A DNA stretch of 64,000 bases from Synchiropus splendidus (GCF_027744825.2 NW_026527056.1:1426001-1490000); one strand, 5' to 3'. Counted from the stretch's first letter, positions 45,701-60,800 are shown. Program-made: numbers and translations. The notes: generated from the letters alone by a model not told the origin.

Positions 45701-48700
45701 GGTCTTTCTAGTAGTTGCACATCAAATCGAAGCTGTTTGAATTGTTTTTCCAAAGTTATCAACACTTTTATGTTTGGTGTTCCGGAATCAACCTTATCTC
45801 AGGCTGAAAACGCGTTTTACGCATTGTGCCATAACTTTGCAGGAAAGCTTCAGAACATCGAATTTTCACCTCCCACAATGGCAGAAATGGTCTTTCTAGT
45901 AGTTGCACATCAAATCTAAGCTGTCTGAAGTGTTTTTCCAGAATTATGTACATGTTTATGTTTGGCGTTCCGGAATCGACCTTATTTCCGGCTGAAAACG
46001 CGTTTTACGCATTGTGCCATAACTTTGCAGGAAAGCTTCAGAGCATGACATTTTAACCTGCCACTATAGCAGAAAAGGTCATTCTAGTAGTTGCACATCA
46101 AATCTAAGCTGTCTTGAAGTGTTTTTCTGCAGTTATCAACATTTTTATGTTTGGCATTCCGGAACCCACCTTATCTCAGCCTGAAAACGCGTTTTACATA
46201 TTTTGCCATAACTTTGCAGGGAAGCTTCAGAACATGAAATTTTAACATCCCACTATAGCAGCAAGGGTCTTTCTAGTAGTTGCACATCACATCTAAGCTG
46301 TCTGAGGTGTTTTTCGAAAGTTATCAACACTTTTATGTTTGGCGTTCCGAAACCCACCTTATCTCAGGATGTAAACGCGTTTTACGCATTGTGCCATAGC
46401 TTTGCATAAAACTTCAGAACATGAAATTTTCACCTCCCACTATAGCAGAAAGGGTCTTTCTAGTAGTTGCACTTCAAATCTAAGCTGTCTGAAGTGTTTT
46501 TCCAAAGTTTTCAACATTTTTTTGTTTGGCCTTCGGGAACCCACCTTATCTCAGGCTGAAAACGCGTTTTACGCATTGTGCCATAACTTTGCATAAAGCT
46601 TTAGAACATGAAATTTTCACCTCCCACTATAGCAGAAAGGGTCTTTCTAGTAGTTGCACATCACATCTAAGCTGTCTGAAGTGTTTTTCGAAAGTTATCA
46701 ACATTTTTATGTTTGGCGTTCCGGAACCCACCTTATCTCAGGCTGAAAACGCGTTTCCTGCATTGTGGCATAACTTTGCAGGGATGCTTCAGAACATGAA
46801 ATTTTCACCTCCCACTACAGCAGAAAGGGTCTTTCTTTTAGTTGCACATCAAATCTAAGTTGTCTGAAGTGGCTTTCCAAAGTTATCAACATTTTTATGT
46901 TTGACGTTCCTGAATCGACCTTATCTCAGGCTGAAAACGCGTTTTACGCATTGTGCCATAACTTTGGTGGGAAGCTTCAGATCATCGAATTTTCACCACC
47001 CACTATATCAGAAAGGGTCTTTCTAGTAGTTGCACATCAAATCTAAGCAGTCTGAAGTGTTTTTCCAAAGTTATCAACATTTTTATGTTTGGCGTACCGG
47101 AATCTATCTTATCTCAGGCTGAAGACGTGTTTTCTGCATTGTGCCATAACTTTGCAGGGAAGCTTCAGAACATGAAATTTTCACATCCCACTACAGCAGA
47201 AATGGTCTTTCTAGTAGTTGCACATCAAATCTAAGCTGTCTGAAGTGTTTTTCCAAAGTTATCAACATTTTTATGTTTGGCGTTCCGGAATGGACCTTAT
47301 CTCAGGCTGAAAACGCGTTTTCGGAATTGTGCCATAACTTTGCAGGGAAGCTTCGGAACATGAAATTTTAACCTCCCACTATAGCAGAAAGGGTCTTTCT
47401 AGTAGTTGCACATCAAAGCTACTCTGTCTGAAGTGTTTATCCAAAGTTATCAACATCTTTATGTTTGGCGTTCCGGAATCGAACTTATCTCAGGCTGAAA
47501 ATGCGTTTTACGCATTGTGCCATAACTTTGGAGGGAAGCTTCAGAACATCGAATTTTCACCACCCTCTTTATCAGAAAGGGTCTTTCTAGTAGTTGCACA
47601 TCAAATCTAAGCAGTCTGAGGTGTTTTCCCAAAGTTATCAACATTTTTATGTTTGGCGTACCGGAATCGACCTCATCTCAGGCTGAAAACGCGTTTTCTG
47701 CATTGTGCCATAACTTTGCAGGGAAGCTTCAGAACATGAAATTTTAAACTTGCGCGATAGCAGAAAAGGCCTTTCTAGTAGTTGTACATCAAATCTAAGC
47801 TGTCTGAAGTGTTTTTCCAAAGTTATCAACATTTTAATGTTTGGCGTTCCGGAATTGACCTTATCTCAGGCTGAAATCGCGTTTTACGCATTGTGCCATA
47901 ACTTTGCCTAAAGCTTCAGAACATGAAATGTTCACCTCCCACTATAGCAGAAAGGGTCTTTCAAGTAGTTGCAGATCAAATCTAAGCTGTCTGAAATGTT
48001 TTTTCCAAAGTTATCAACATTTTTATGTTTGGCATTCCAGAATCGACCTTATCTCAGCCTGAAAACGCGTTTTACGCATGGTGCCATAACTTTGCAGGGA
48101 AGCTTCAGAACATCAAATTTTCACCTCCCACAATGGCAGAAAGGGTCTTTCTAGTAGTTGCACATCAAATCTAAGCTGTCTGAAATGTTTTTCCAAAGTT
48201 ATCAACATTTTTATGTTTGGCGTTCTGGAACCCACCTTATCTCAGGCTGAAAACGCGTTTTCTGCATTTGCCATAACTTTGCAGGGTAGCTTCAGAATAT
48301 GATATTTTAACCTCCCGCTATTGCAGAAAGGGTCTGTCTTGTAGTTGCACATCAAATCTAAGCTGTCTGAAGTGTTTTTCCAAAGTTATCAACACTTTTA
48401 TGTTTGGCGTTCCGGAACCCACCTTATCTCAGGCTGAAAACGTGTTTTCTCCATTGTGCCATAACTTTGCAGGGAAGCTTCAGAACATGAAATTTTCACC
48501 TCCCACTATAGCAAAAAGGGTCTTTCTAGTAATTGCACATCAAATCTATGCTGTCTGAAGTGTATTTCAAAAGTTATCAACTTTTTTATGTTTGGCGTTC
48601 CTGAATCAACCTTATCTCAGGCTGAAAACGCGTTTAACGCATTGTTCCATAAATTTGCAGGGAAGCTTCAGAACATACGAATTTTCAACTCCCACTATAG

Positions 48701-51000
48701 CAGAAAGGGACTTTCTAGTAGTTGCACATCAAAGCTAAGCTGTCTGAAGTGTTTTTCCAAAGTTATCAACATTTTTATGTTTGGTGTACCGGAATCGACC
48801 TTATCTCAGGCTGAAAACGCGTTTTCTGCATTGTGCCATAACTTTGCAAGGAAGCTTCAGAACATGAAATTTTAAACTTGCGCTATAGCAGAAAAGGTCT
48901 TTCTAGTAGTTGTACATCAAATCTAAGCTGTCTGAAGTGTTTTTCCAAAGTTATCCACATTTTAATGTTTGGCGTTCCGGAATCGATCTTATCTCAGGCT
49001 GAAAACGCGTTTTACGCATTGTCCCATAACTTTGCATCAAGCTTCAGAACATGAAATTTTCACCTCCCACGATAGCAGAAAGGGTCTTTCTCGTAGTTGC
49101 TGATCAAAACTAAGCTGTCTGAAATGTTTTTCCAAAGTTATCAACAGTTTTATGCTTGCCATTCCGGAATCGACCTTATCTCAGGCTGTAAACGCGTTTT
49201 ACGCATGGTGCCATAACTTTGCAGGGAAGCTTCAGAACATGAAATTTTCACATCCCACTATAGCAGAAAGGGTCTTTCTAGTAGTTGCACATTAAAGCTA
49301 AGTTGTCTGAAGTGTTTTTCCAAACTTATCAACATTTTTATGCTTGGCGTTCCGAAACCCATCTTATCTCAGGCTGAAAACGCGTTTGACGCATTGTGCC
49401 ATAACTTTGCAGGAAAGCTTCAGAACATGAAATTTTCACCTCCCACTATAGCAGAAAGGGTCTTTCTCCTACTTGCACATCAAATCTAAGCTGTCTGAAG
49501 TGTTTTTCGATAGTTGTCAACATTTTCATATTTGGCGTTCCTGAATCGACCTAATCTCAGGCTGAAAACACGTTTTCTGCATTGTGCCATAACTTTGCAG
49601 GGAAGATTCAGAACATGAAATTTTCAACTCCCACTATAGCAGAAAGGGTCTTTCTAGTAGTTGCACGTCAAACCTAAGCTGTCTGAAGTGTTTTTCCAAA
49701 GTTATCAACATTTTTATGTTTGGCATTCCAGAATCGACCTTATCTCTGGCTGAAAACGCGTTTTCTGCATTGTGCCATAACTTTGCAGGGAAACTTCAGA
49801 ACATGAAATTTTCAACTCCCACTATAGCAGAAAGGGTCTTTCTAGTAGTTGCACATCAAATCTAAGCTGTCTGAAGTGTTTTTTCAAAGTTATCATATTT
49901 TTATGTTTGGCGTTCCGGAATCGACCTTATCTCAGGCTGAAAACGCGTTTTCTGCAATGTGCCATAACTTTGCAGGGAAGCTTCAGAACATGAAATTTTC
50001 AACTCCCACTATAGCAGAAAGGCTTTTTCCAGCAGTTGCACATCAAATCTAAGCTGTCTGAAGTGTTTTTCTAAACTTATCAACATTTTTATGTTTGGCT
50101 TTCCGGAATCGACCTTATCTCAGGCTGAAAACGCGTTTTACGCATTGTGCCATAACTTCTCAGGGAAGCTTCAGAACATGAAATGTTCACCTCCCACTAT
50201 AGCTGAAAGGGTTTTTCTAATAGTTGCACATCAAATCTAAGCCGTCTGAAGTGTTTTTCCAAAGTTATCAACATTCTTATGTTTGGCGTTTCGGAATCGA
50301 TCTTATCTCAAGCTGAATACGCGATTTACGCATTCTGCCATAACTTTGCAGGGAATCTTCAGAACACGAAATTTTCATATCCCACTATAGCAGAAAGGGT
50401 CTTTCTAGTAGTTGCACATAAAATCTAAGCTGTCTGAAGTGTTTTTCCAAAGTTATAAACATTTTTATGTTTGGCGTTCCTGAATCAACCTTATCTCAGG
50501 CTGAAAACGTGTTTTACGCATTGCGCCATAAATTTGCAGGAAAGCTTCAGAACATGAAATTTTCAATTCCCAGTAAAGCAGAAAGGGTTTTTCTCCTACT
50601 TGCACATCAAATCTAAGCTGTCTGAAGTGTTTTTCCAAAGTTATCAACATTTTCATGTTTGGCGTTCCGGAATCGACCTTATCTCAGGCTGAAAATGCGT
50701 TTTGCCATAACTTTGCCATAACTTTGCATGGAAGCTTCAGAACATCGAATTTTCAACTCCCACTATAGCAGAAAGGGTCCTTCAAGTAGTTGCAGATCAA
50801 ATATAAGCTGTCTGAAATGTTTTTCCAAAGTTATCAACATTTTTATGTTTGGCGTTCTTGACCCCACCTTATCTCAGTCTGAAAACGCGTTTTACGCATT
50901 GCGCCATAAATTTGCAGGAAAGCTTCAGAACATGAAATTTTCAATTCCCAGTAAAGCAGAAAGGGTTTTTCTCCTACTTGCTCATCAAATCTAAGCTGTC
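42735..51000 (+). repeat. array segment, copy B of the long-range duplication
   Basis: This is the counterpart of 23000-33620. It shares rare variants such as CAGGATGAAAAATCGTTTTC and TTTGCCATAACTTTGCCATA, and contains the first of the 5,638-bp blocks. It lacks several monomers that copy A has. Confidence 0.85.
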
Positions 51001-52177
51001 TGAAGTGTTTTTCGATAGTTTTCAACATTTTTATATTTGGCGTTCCTGAATCGACCTTATCTCAGGCTGAAAACACGTTTTCTGCATTGTGCCATAACTT
51101 TGCAGGGAAGCTTCAGAACATGAAATTTTCAACTCCCTCTACAGCAGAAAGGGTCTTTCTAGTAGTTGCACGTCAAATCTAAGCTGTCTGAAGTGTTTTT
51201 CCAAAGTTATCAACATTTTTATGTTTGGCATTCCAGAATCGACCTTTTCTCTGTCTGAAAACGCGTTTTCTGCATTGTGCCATAACTTTGCAGGGAAACT
51301 TCAGAACATGAAATTTTCACCTCCCACTATAGCAGAAAGGGTCTTTCTAGTAGTTGCACATCAAATCTAAGCTGTCTGAAGTGTTTTTTGAAAGTTATCA
51401 TATTTTTATGTTTGGCGTTCCGTAATTGACTTTGTCTCATGCTGAAAACGCGTTTTCTGCATTGTGCCATAACTTTGCAGGGAAGCTTCAGAACATGACA
51501 TTTCAACATCCCACTATAGCAGAAAGGATCTTTCTAGTAGTTGCACATCAAATCTAAGCTGTTTGAAGTGTTTTTCGAAAGTTATCAACATTTTTATGTT
51601 TGGCGTTCCGGAATCGACCTTATCTCAGGCTGATAACGCGATTTACGCATTCTGCCAGAACTTTGCAGGGAAGCTTCTGAACATGAAATTTTCAAATCCC
51701 ACTATAGCAGAAAGGGTCTTTCTAGTAGTTGCACATCAAATCTAAGCTGTTTGAAGTGTTTTTCCAAAGTTATCAACATTTTTATGTTTGGCGTTCCGGA
51801 ATCAACCTTATCTCAGGCTGAAAACGCGTTTTCTGCATTGTGCCATAACTTTGCAGGGAAGCTTCAGAACATGAAATGTTCACCTCCCACTATAGCAGAA
51901 AGGGTCTCTCTCGTAGTTGCACATCAAATCTAAGCTGTCTGAAGTGTTTTTCCAAAGTTATCAACATTTTTATGTTTGGCGTTCCGGAACCCACCTTTTC
52001 TCAGGCTGAAAATGCGTTTTCTGCATTGTGCCACAACTTTGCAGGGAAGCTTCAGAACATGAAATTTTCACCTCCCACTATAGCAGAAAGGGTCTTTCTA
52101 GTAGTTGCACATCAAATCTAAGCTGTCTGAAGTGTTTTTCCAAAGTTATCATCATTTTTATGTTTGGCGTTCCGAAA
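46540..52177 (+). repeat. higher-order repeat block 1 (5,638 bp, 30 monomers)
   Basis: Every distinctive monomer here recurs exactly 5,638 bp further on (for example 47459/53097, 48588/54226, 50465/56103, 51563/57201). 5,638 is 30 monomers within 2 bp. The left limit was set where matching to block 2 starts, near 46540/52178. Confidence 0.9.
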
Positions 52178-55100
52178 CCCACCTTATCTCAGGCTGAAAA
52201 CGCGTTTTACGCATTGTGCCATAACTTTGCATAAAGCTTTAGAACATGAAATTTTCACCTCCCACTATAGCAGAAAGGGTCTTTCTAGTAGTTGCACATC
52301 ACATCTAAGCTGTCTGAAGTGTTTTTCGAAAGTTATCAACATTTTTATGTTTGGCGTTCCGGAACCCACCTTATCTCAGGCTGAAAACGCGTTTCCTGCA
52401 TTGTGGCATAACTTTGCAGGGATGCTTCAGAACATGAAATTTTCACCTCCCACTACAGCAGAAAGGGTCTTTCTTTTAGTTGCACATCAAATCTAAGTTG
52501 TCTGAAGTGGCTTTCCAAAGTTATCAACATTTTTATGTTTGACGTTCCTGAATCGACCTTATCTCAGGCTGAAAACGCGTTTTACGCATTGTGCCATAAC
52601 TTTGGTGGGAAGCTTCAGATCATCGAATTTTCACCACCCACTATATCAGAAAGGGTCTTTCTAGTAGTTGCACATCAAATCTAAGCAGTCTGAAGTGTTT
52701 TTCCAAAGTTATCAACATTTTTATGTTTGGCGTACCGGAATCTATCTTATCTCAGGCTGAAGACGTGTTTTCTGCATTGTGCCATAACTTTGCAGGGAAG
52801 CTTCAGAACATGAAATTTTCACATCCCACTACAGCAGAAATGGTCTTTCTAGTAGTTGCACATCAAATCTAAGCTGTCTGAAGTGTTTTTCCAAAGTTAT
52901 CAACATTTTTATGTTTGGCGTTCCGGAATGGACCTTATCTCAGGCTGAAAACGCGTTTTCGGAATTGTGCCATAACTTTGCAGGGAAGCTTCGGAACATG
53001 AAATTTTAACCTCCCACTATAGCAGAAAGGGTCTTTCTAGTAGTTGCACATCAAAGCTACTCTGTCTGAAGTGTTTATCCAAAGTTATCAACATCTTTAT
53101 GTTTGGCGTTCCGGAATCGACCTTATCTCAGGCTGAAAATGCGTTTTACGCATTGTGCCATAACTTTGGAGGGAAGCTTCAGAACATCGAATTTTCACCA
53201 CCCTCTTTATCAGAAAGGGTCTTTCTAGTAGTTGCACATCAAATCTAAGCAGTCTGAGGTGTTTTCCCAAAGTTATCAACATTTTTATGTTTGGCGTACC
53301 GGAATCGACCTCATCTCAGGCTGAAAACGCGTTTTCTGCATTGTGCCATAACTTTGCAGGGAAGCTTCAGAACATGAAATTTTAAACTTGCGCGATAGCA
53401 GAAAAGGCCTTTCTAGTAGTTGTACATCAAATCTAAGCTGTCTGAAGTGTTTTTCCAAAGTTATCAACATTTTAATGTTTGGCGTTCCGGAATTGACCTT
53501 ATCTCAGGCTGAAATCGCGTTTTACGCATTGTGCCATAACTTTGCCTAAAGCTTCAGAACATGAAATGTTCACCTCCCACTATAGCAGAAAGGGTCTTTC
53601 AAGTAGTTGCAGATCAAATCTAAGCTGTCTGAAATGTTTTTTCCAAAGTTATCAACATTTTTATGTTTGGCATTCCAGAATCGACCTTATCTCAGCCTGA
53701 AAACGCGTTTTACGCATGGTGCCATAACTTTGCAGGGAAGCTTCAGAACATCAAATTTTCACCTCCCACAATGGCAGAAAGGGTCTTTCTAGTAGTTGCA
53801 CATCAAATCTAAGCTGTCTGAAATGTTTTTCCAAAGTTATCAACATTTTTATGTTTGGCGTTCTGGAACCCACCTTATCTCAGGCTGAAAACGCGTTTTC
53901 TGCATTTGCCATAACTTTGCAGGGTAGCTTCAGAATATGATATTTTAACCTCCCGCTATTGCAGAAAGGGTCTGTCTTGTAGTTGCACATCAAATCTAAG
54001 CTGTCTGAAGTGTTTTTCCAAAGTTATCAACACTTTTATGTTTGGCGTTCCGGAACCCACCTTATCTCAGGCTGAAAACGTGTTTTCTCCATTGTGCCAT
54101 AACTTTGCAGGGAAGCTTCAGAACATGAAATTTTCACCTCCCACTATAGCAAAAAGGGTCTTTCTAGTAATTGCACATCAAATCTATGCTGTCTGAAGTG
54201 TATTTCAAAAGTTATCAACTTTTTTATGTTTGGCGTTCCTGAATCAACCTTATCTCAGGCTGAAAACGCGTTTAACGCATTGTTCCATAAATTTGCAGGG
54301 AAGCTTCAGAACATACGAATTTTCAACTCCCACTATAGCAGAAAGGGACTTTCTAGTAGTTGCACATCAAAGCTAAGCTGTCTGAAGTGTTTTTCCAAAG
54401 TTATCAACATTTTTATGTTTGGTGTACCGGAATCGACCTTATCTCAGGCTGAAAACGCGTTTTCTGCATTGTGCCATAACTTTGCAAGGAAGCTTCAGAA
54501 CATGAAATTTTAAACTTGCGCTATAGCAGAAAAGGTCTTTCTAGTAGTTGTACATCAAATCTAAGCTGTCTGAAGTGTTTTTCCAAAGTTATCCACATTT
54601 TAATGTTTGGCGTTCCGGAATCGATCTTATCTCAGGCTGAAAACGCGTTTTACGCATTGTCCCATAACTTTGCATCAAGCTTCAGAACATGAAATTTTCA
54701 CCTCCCACGATAGCAGAAAGGGTCTTTCTCGTAGTTGCTGATCAAAACTAAGCTGTCTGAAATGTTTTTCCAAAGTTATCAACAGTTTTATGCTTGCCAT
54801 TCCGGAATCGACCTTATCTCAGGCTGTAAACGCGTTTTACGCATGGTGCCATAACTTTGCAGGGAAGCTTCAGAACATGAAATTTTCACATCCCACTATA
54901 GCAGAAAGGGTCTTTCTAGTAGTTGCACATTAAAGCTAAGTTGTCTGAAGTGTTTTTCCAAACTTATCAACATTTTTATGCTTGGCGTTCCGAAACCCAT
55001 CTTATCTCAGGCTGAAAACGCGTTTGACGCATTGTGCCATAACTTTGCAGGAAAGCTTCAGAACATGAAATTTTCACCTCCCACTATAGCAGAAAGGGTC

Positions 55101-57815
55101 TTTCTCCTACTTGCACATCAAATCTAAGCTGTCTGAAGTGTTTTTCGATAGTTGTCAACATTTTCATATTTGGCGTTCCTGAATCGACCTAATCTCAGGC
55201 TGAAAACACGTTTTCTGCATTGTGCCATAACTTTGCAGGGAAGATTCAGAACATGAAATTTTCAACTCCCACTATAGCAGAAAGGGTCTTTCTAGTAGTT
55301 GCACGTCAAACCTAAGCTGTCTGAAGTGTTTTTCCAAAGTTATCAACATTTTTATGTTTGGCATTCCAGAATCGACCTTATCTCTGGCTGAAAACGCGTT
55401 TTCTGCATTGTGCCATAACTTTGCAGGGAAACTTCAGAACATGAAATTTTCAACTCCCACTATAGCAGAAAGGGTCTTTCTAGTAGTTGCACATCAAATC
55501 TAAGCTGTCTGAAGTGTTTTTTCAAAGTTATCATATTTTTATGTTTGGCGTTCCGGAATCGACCTTATCTCAGGCTGAAAACGCGTTTTCTGCAATGTGC
55601 CATAACTTTGCAGGGAAGCTTCAGAACATGAAATTTTCAACTCCCACTATAGCAGAAAGGCTTTTTCCAGCAGTTGCACATCAAATCTAAGCTGTCTGAA
55701 GTGTTTTTCTAAACTTATCAACATTTTTATGTTTGGCTTTCCGGAATCGACCTTATCTCAGGCTGAAAACGCGTTTTACGCATTGTGCCATAACTTCTCA
55801 GGGAAGCTTCAGAACATGAAATGTTCACCTCCCACTATAGCTGAAAGGGTTTTTCTAATAGTTGCACATCAAATCTAAGCCGTCTGAAGTGTTTTTCCAA
55901 AGTTATCAACATTCTTATGTTTGGCGTTTCGGAATCGATCTTATCTCAAGCTGAATACGCGATTTACGCATTCTGCCATAACTTTGCAGGGAATCTTCAG
56001 AACACGAAATTTTCATATCCCACTATAGCAGAAAGGGTCTTTCTAGTAGTTGCACATAAAATCTAAGCTGTCTGAAGTGTTTTTCCAAAGTTATAAACAT
56101 TTTTATGTTTGGCGTTCCTGAATCAACCTTATCTCAGGCTGAAAACGTGTTTTACGCATTGCGCCATAAATTTGCAGGAAAGCTTCAGAACATGAAATTT
56201 TCAATTCCCAGTAAAGCAGAAAGGGTTTTTCTCCTACTTGCACATCAAATCTAAGCTGTCTGAAGTGTTTTTCCAAAGTTATCAACATTTTCATGTTTGG
56301 CGTTCCGGAATCGACCTTATCTCAGGCTGAAAATGCGTTTTGCCATAACTTTGCCATAACTTTGCATGGAAGCTTCAGAACATCGAATTTTCAACTCCCA
56401 CTATAGCAGAAAGGGTCCTTCAAGTAGTTGCAGATCAAATATAAGCTGTCTGAAATGTTTTTCCAAAGTTATCAACATTTTTATGTTTGGCGTTCTTGAC
56501 CCCACCTTATCTCAGTCTGAAAACGCGTTTTACGCATTGCGCCATAAATTTGCAGGAAAGCTTCAGAACATGAAATTTTCAATTCCCAGTAAAGCAGAAA
56601 GGGTTTTTCTCCTACTTGCTCATCAAATCTAAGCTGTCTGAAGTGTTTTTCGATAGTTTTCAACATTTTTATATTTGGCGTTCCTGAATCGACCTTATCT
56701 CAGGCTGAAAACACGTTTTCTGCATTGTGCCATAACTTTGCAGGGAAGCTTCAGAACATGAAATTTTCAACTCCCTCTACAGCAGAAAGGGTCTTTCTAG
56801 TAGTTGCACGTCAAATCTAAGCTGTCTGAAGTGTTTTTCCAAAGTTATCAACATTTTTATGTTTGGCATTCCAGAATCGACCTTTTCTCTGTCTGAAAAC
56901 GCGTTTTCTGCATTGTGCCATAACTTTGCAGGGAAACTTCAGAACATGAAATTTTCACCTCCCACTATAGCAGAAAGGGTCTTTCTAGTAGTTGCACATC
57001 AAATCTAAGCTGTCTGAAGTGTTTTTTGAAAGTTATCATATTTTTATGTTTGGCGTTCCGTAATTGACTTTGTCTCATGCTGAAAACGCGTTTTCTGCAT
57101 TGTGCCATAACTTTGCAGGGAAGCTTCAGAACATGACATTTCAACATCCCACTATAGCAGAAAGGATCTTTCTAGTAGTTGCACATCAAATCTAAGCTGT
57201 TTGAAGTGTTTTTCGAAAGTTATCAACATTTTTATGTTTGGCGTTCCGGAATCGACCTTATCTCAGGCTGATAACGCGATTTACGCATTCTGCCAGAACT
57301 TTGCAGGGAAGCTTCTGAACATGAAATTTTCAAATCCCACTATAGCAGAAAGGGTCTTTCTAGTAGTTGCACATCAAATCTAAGCTGTTTGAAGTGTTTT
57401 TCCAAAGTTATCAACATTTTTATGTTTGGCGTTCCGGAATCAACCTTATCTCAGGCTGAAAACGCGTTTTCTGCATTGTGCCATAACTTTGCAGGGAAGC
57501 TTCAGAACATGAAATGTTCACCTCCCACTATAGCAGAAAGGGTCTCTCTCGTAGTTGCACATCAAATCTAAGCTGTCTGAAGTGTTTTTCCAAAGTTATC
57601 AACATTTTTATGTTTGGCGTTCCGGAACCCACCTTTTCTCAGGCTGAAAATGCGTTTTCTGCATTGTGCCACAACTTTGCAGGGAAGCTTCAGAACATGA
57701 AATTTTCACCTCCCACTATAGCAGAAAGGGTCTTTCTAGTAGTTGCACATCAAATCTAAGCTGTCTGAAGTGTTTTTCCAAAGTTATCATCATTTTTATG
57801 TTTGGCGTTCCGGAA
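52178..57815 (+). repeat. higher-order repeat block 2 (5,638 bp, 30 monomers)
   Basis: Directly follows block 1 in tandem. Differences seen by eye are very few, far fewer than between neighbouring monomers, so the 30-mer and not the monomer was the unit last duplicated. Confidence 0.9.
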
Positions 57816-60800
57816 TCAACCTTATCTCAGGCTGAAAACGCGTTTTCTGCATTGTGCCATAACTTTGCAGGGAAGCTTCAGAACATGAAATGTTCACCTC
57901 CCACTATAGCAGAAAGGGTCTTTCTGGTAGTTGCACATCAAATCTAAGCTGTCTGAAGTGTTTTTCCAAAGATATCAACATTTTTATGTTTGGCGTTCCG
58001 GAATCGACCTTATGTGATGCTGAAAACTCGTTTTCTGCATTGTGCCATAACTTTGCAGGGAAGCTTCAGAATCTGAAATTTTCACCTCCCACGAAAGCAG
58101 AAAGGGTCTTTCGAGTAGTTGCACATCAAATCTAAGCTGTCTGAAATGTTTTTCGAAAGTTATCAACATTTTTATGTTTGCCGTTCAGGAATCGACCTTA
58201 TCTCAGGCTGAAAACCCGTTTTCTGCATTGTGCCTTAACTTTGCAGGGAAGCTTCAGAACATGAAATTTTCACCTCCCACTATAGCAAAAGGGGTCTTTC
58301 TAGTAGTTGCACAACAAATCTAAGATGTCTGAAATTTTTTTTCCAAAGTTATCAACATTTTTATGTTTGGCGTTCCGGAATCAACCTTATCTCAGGCTGA
58401 AAACGCGTTTTCTGCATTGTGCCATAACTTTGCAGGGAAGCTTGAGAACATGAAGTTTTAATCTCCCACTATAGCAGAAAGGGTCATTCTAGTAGTTGCA
58501 CATCAAATCTAAGCTGTCTTGAAGTGTTTTTCTGAAGTTATCAACATTTTTATGTTTGGCGTTCCGGAACCCACCTTATCTCAGCCTGAAAACGCGTTTT
58601 ACATATTTTGCCATAACTTTGGAGGGAAGCTTCAGAACATGAAATTTTTACATCCCACTATAGCAGAAAGGGTATTTCTAGTAGTTGCAGATCAAAACTA
58701 AGCTGTCTGAAATGTTTTTCCAAAGTTATCAACAGTTTTATGCTTGGCATTCCGGAATCGACCTTATCTCAGGCTGTTAACGCGTTTTACGCATTGTGCC
58801 ATAACTTTGCTGGGAAGCTTCAGAACATGAAATTTTCAACTCCCACTATAGCAGAAAAGGTCTTTCTAGTAGTTGCACGTCAAACCTAAGCTGTCTGAAG
58901 TGTTTTTCCAAAGTTATCAACATTTTTATCTTTGGCATTCCAGAATCGACCTTATCTCTGGCTGAAAACGCGTTTTCTGCATTGTGCCATAACTTTGCAG
59001 GGAATCTTCAGAACATGAAATTTTCACCTCCCACTATAGCAGAAAGGGTCTTTCTAGTAGTTGCACATCAAATCTAAGCTGTCTGAAGTGTTTTTTCAAA
59101 GTTATCATATTTTTATGTTTGGCGTTCCGGAATCGACCTTATCTCAGGCTGAAAACGCGTTTTCTGCAATGTGCCATAACTTTGCAGGGAAGCTTCAGAA
59201 CATGAAATTTTCAACTCCCACTATAGCAGAAAGGCTTTTTCCAGTAGTTGCATATCAAATCTAAGCTGTCTGAAGTGTTTTTCGAAACTTATCAACATTT
59301 TTATGTTTGGCTTTCCGGAATCGACCTTATCTCAGGCTGAAAACGCGTTTTACGCATTGTGCCATAACTTCTCAGGGAAGCTTCAGAACATGAAATGTTC
59401 ACCTCCCTCTATAGCTGAAAGGGTTTTTCTAATAGTTGCACATCAAATCTAAGCTGTCTGAAGTGTTTTTCCAAAGTTATCAACATTCTTATTTTTGGCG
59501 TTTCGGAATCAACCTTATCTCAGGCTGAAAACGCGTTTTCAGCATTGTGCCATCACTTTGTAGGAAAGCTGCAGAATATAAAATTTTCACCTCCCACTAT
59601 AGCAGAAAGGGTCTTTCTAGTAGTTGCACATAAAATCTAAGCTGTCTGAAGTGTTTTTCCAAAGTTATCCACATTTTAATGTTTGGCGTTCCGGAATCGA
59701 TCTTATCTCAGGCTGAAAACGCGTTTTACGCATTGTCCCATAACTTTGCATCAAGCTTCAGAACATGAAATTTTCACCTCCCACGATAGCAGAAAGGGTC
59801 TTTCTCGTAGTTGCAGATCAAAACTAAGCTGTCTGAAATGTTTTTCCAAAGTTATCAACAGTTTTATGCTTGCCATTCCGGAATCGACCTTATCTCAGGC
59901 TGTAAACGCGTTTTACGCATGGTGCCATAACTTTGCAGGGAAGCTTCAGAACATGAAATTTTCACATCCCACTATAGCAGAAAGGGTCTTTCTAGTAGTT
60001 GCACATTAAAGCTAAGTTGTCTGAAGTGTTTTTCCAAACTTATCAACATTTTTATGCTTGGCGTTCCGAAACCCATCTTATCTCAGGCTGAAAACGCGTT
60101 TGACGCATTGTGCCATAACTTTGCAGGAAAGCTTCAGAACATGAAATTTTCACCTCCCACTATAGCAGAAAGGGTCTTTCTCCTACTTGCACATCAAATC
60201 TAAGCTGTCTGAAGTGTTTTTCGATAGTTGTCATCATTTTTATATTTGGCGTTCCTGAATCGACCTTATCTCAGGCTGAAAACACGTTTTTGCATTGTGC
60301 CATAACTTTGCAGGGAAGATTCAGAACATGAAATTTTCAACTCCCACTATAGCAGAAAGGGTCTTTCTAGTAGTTGCACGTCAAACCTAAGCTGTCTGAA
60401 GTGTTTTTCCAAAGTTATCAACATTTTTATGTTTGGCATTCCAGAATCGACCTTATCTCTGGCTGAAAACGCGTTTTCTGCATTGTGCCATAACTTTGCA
60501 GGGAAACTTCAGAACATGAAATTTTCACCTCCCACTATAGCAGAAAGGGTCTTTCTAGTAGTTGCACATCAAATCTAAGCTGTCTGAAGTGTTTTTTCAA
60601 AGTTATCATATTTTTATGTTTGGCGTTCCGGAATCGACCTTATCTCAGGCTGAAAACGCGTTTTCTGCAATGTGCCATAACTTTGCAGGGAAGCTTCAGA
60701 ACATGAAATTTTCAACTCCCACTATAGCAGAAAGGCTTTTTCCCGTAGTTGCACATCAAATCTAAGCTGTCTGAAGTGTTTTTCTAAACTTATCAACATT

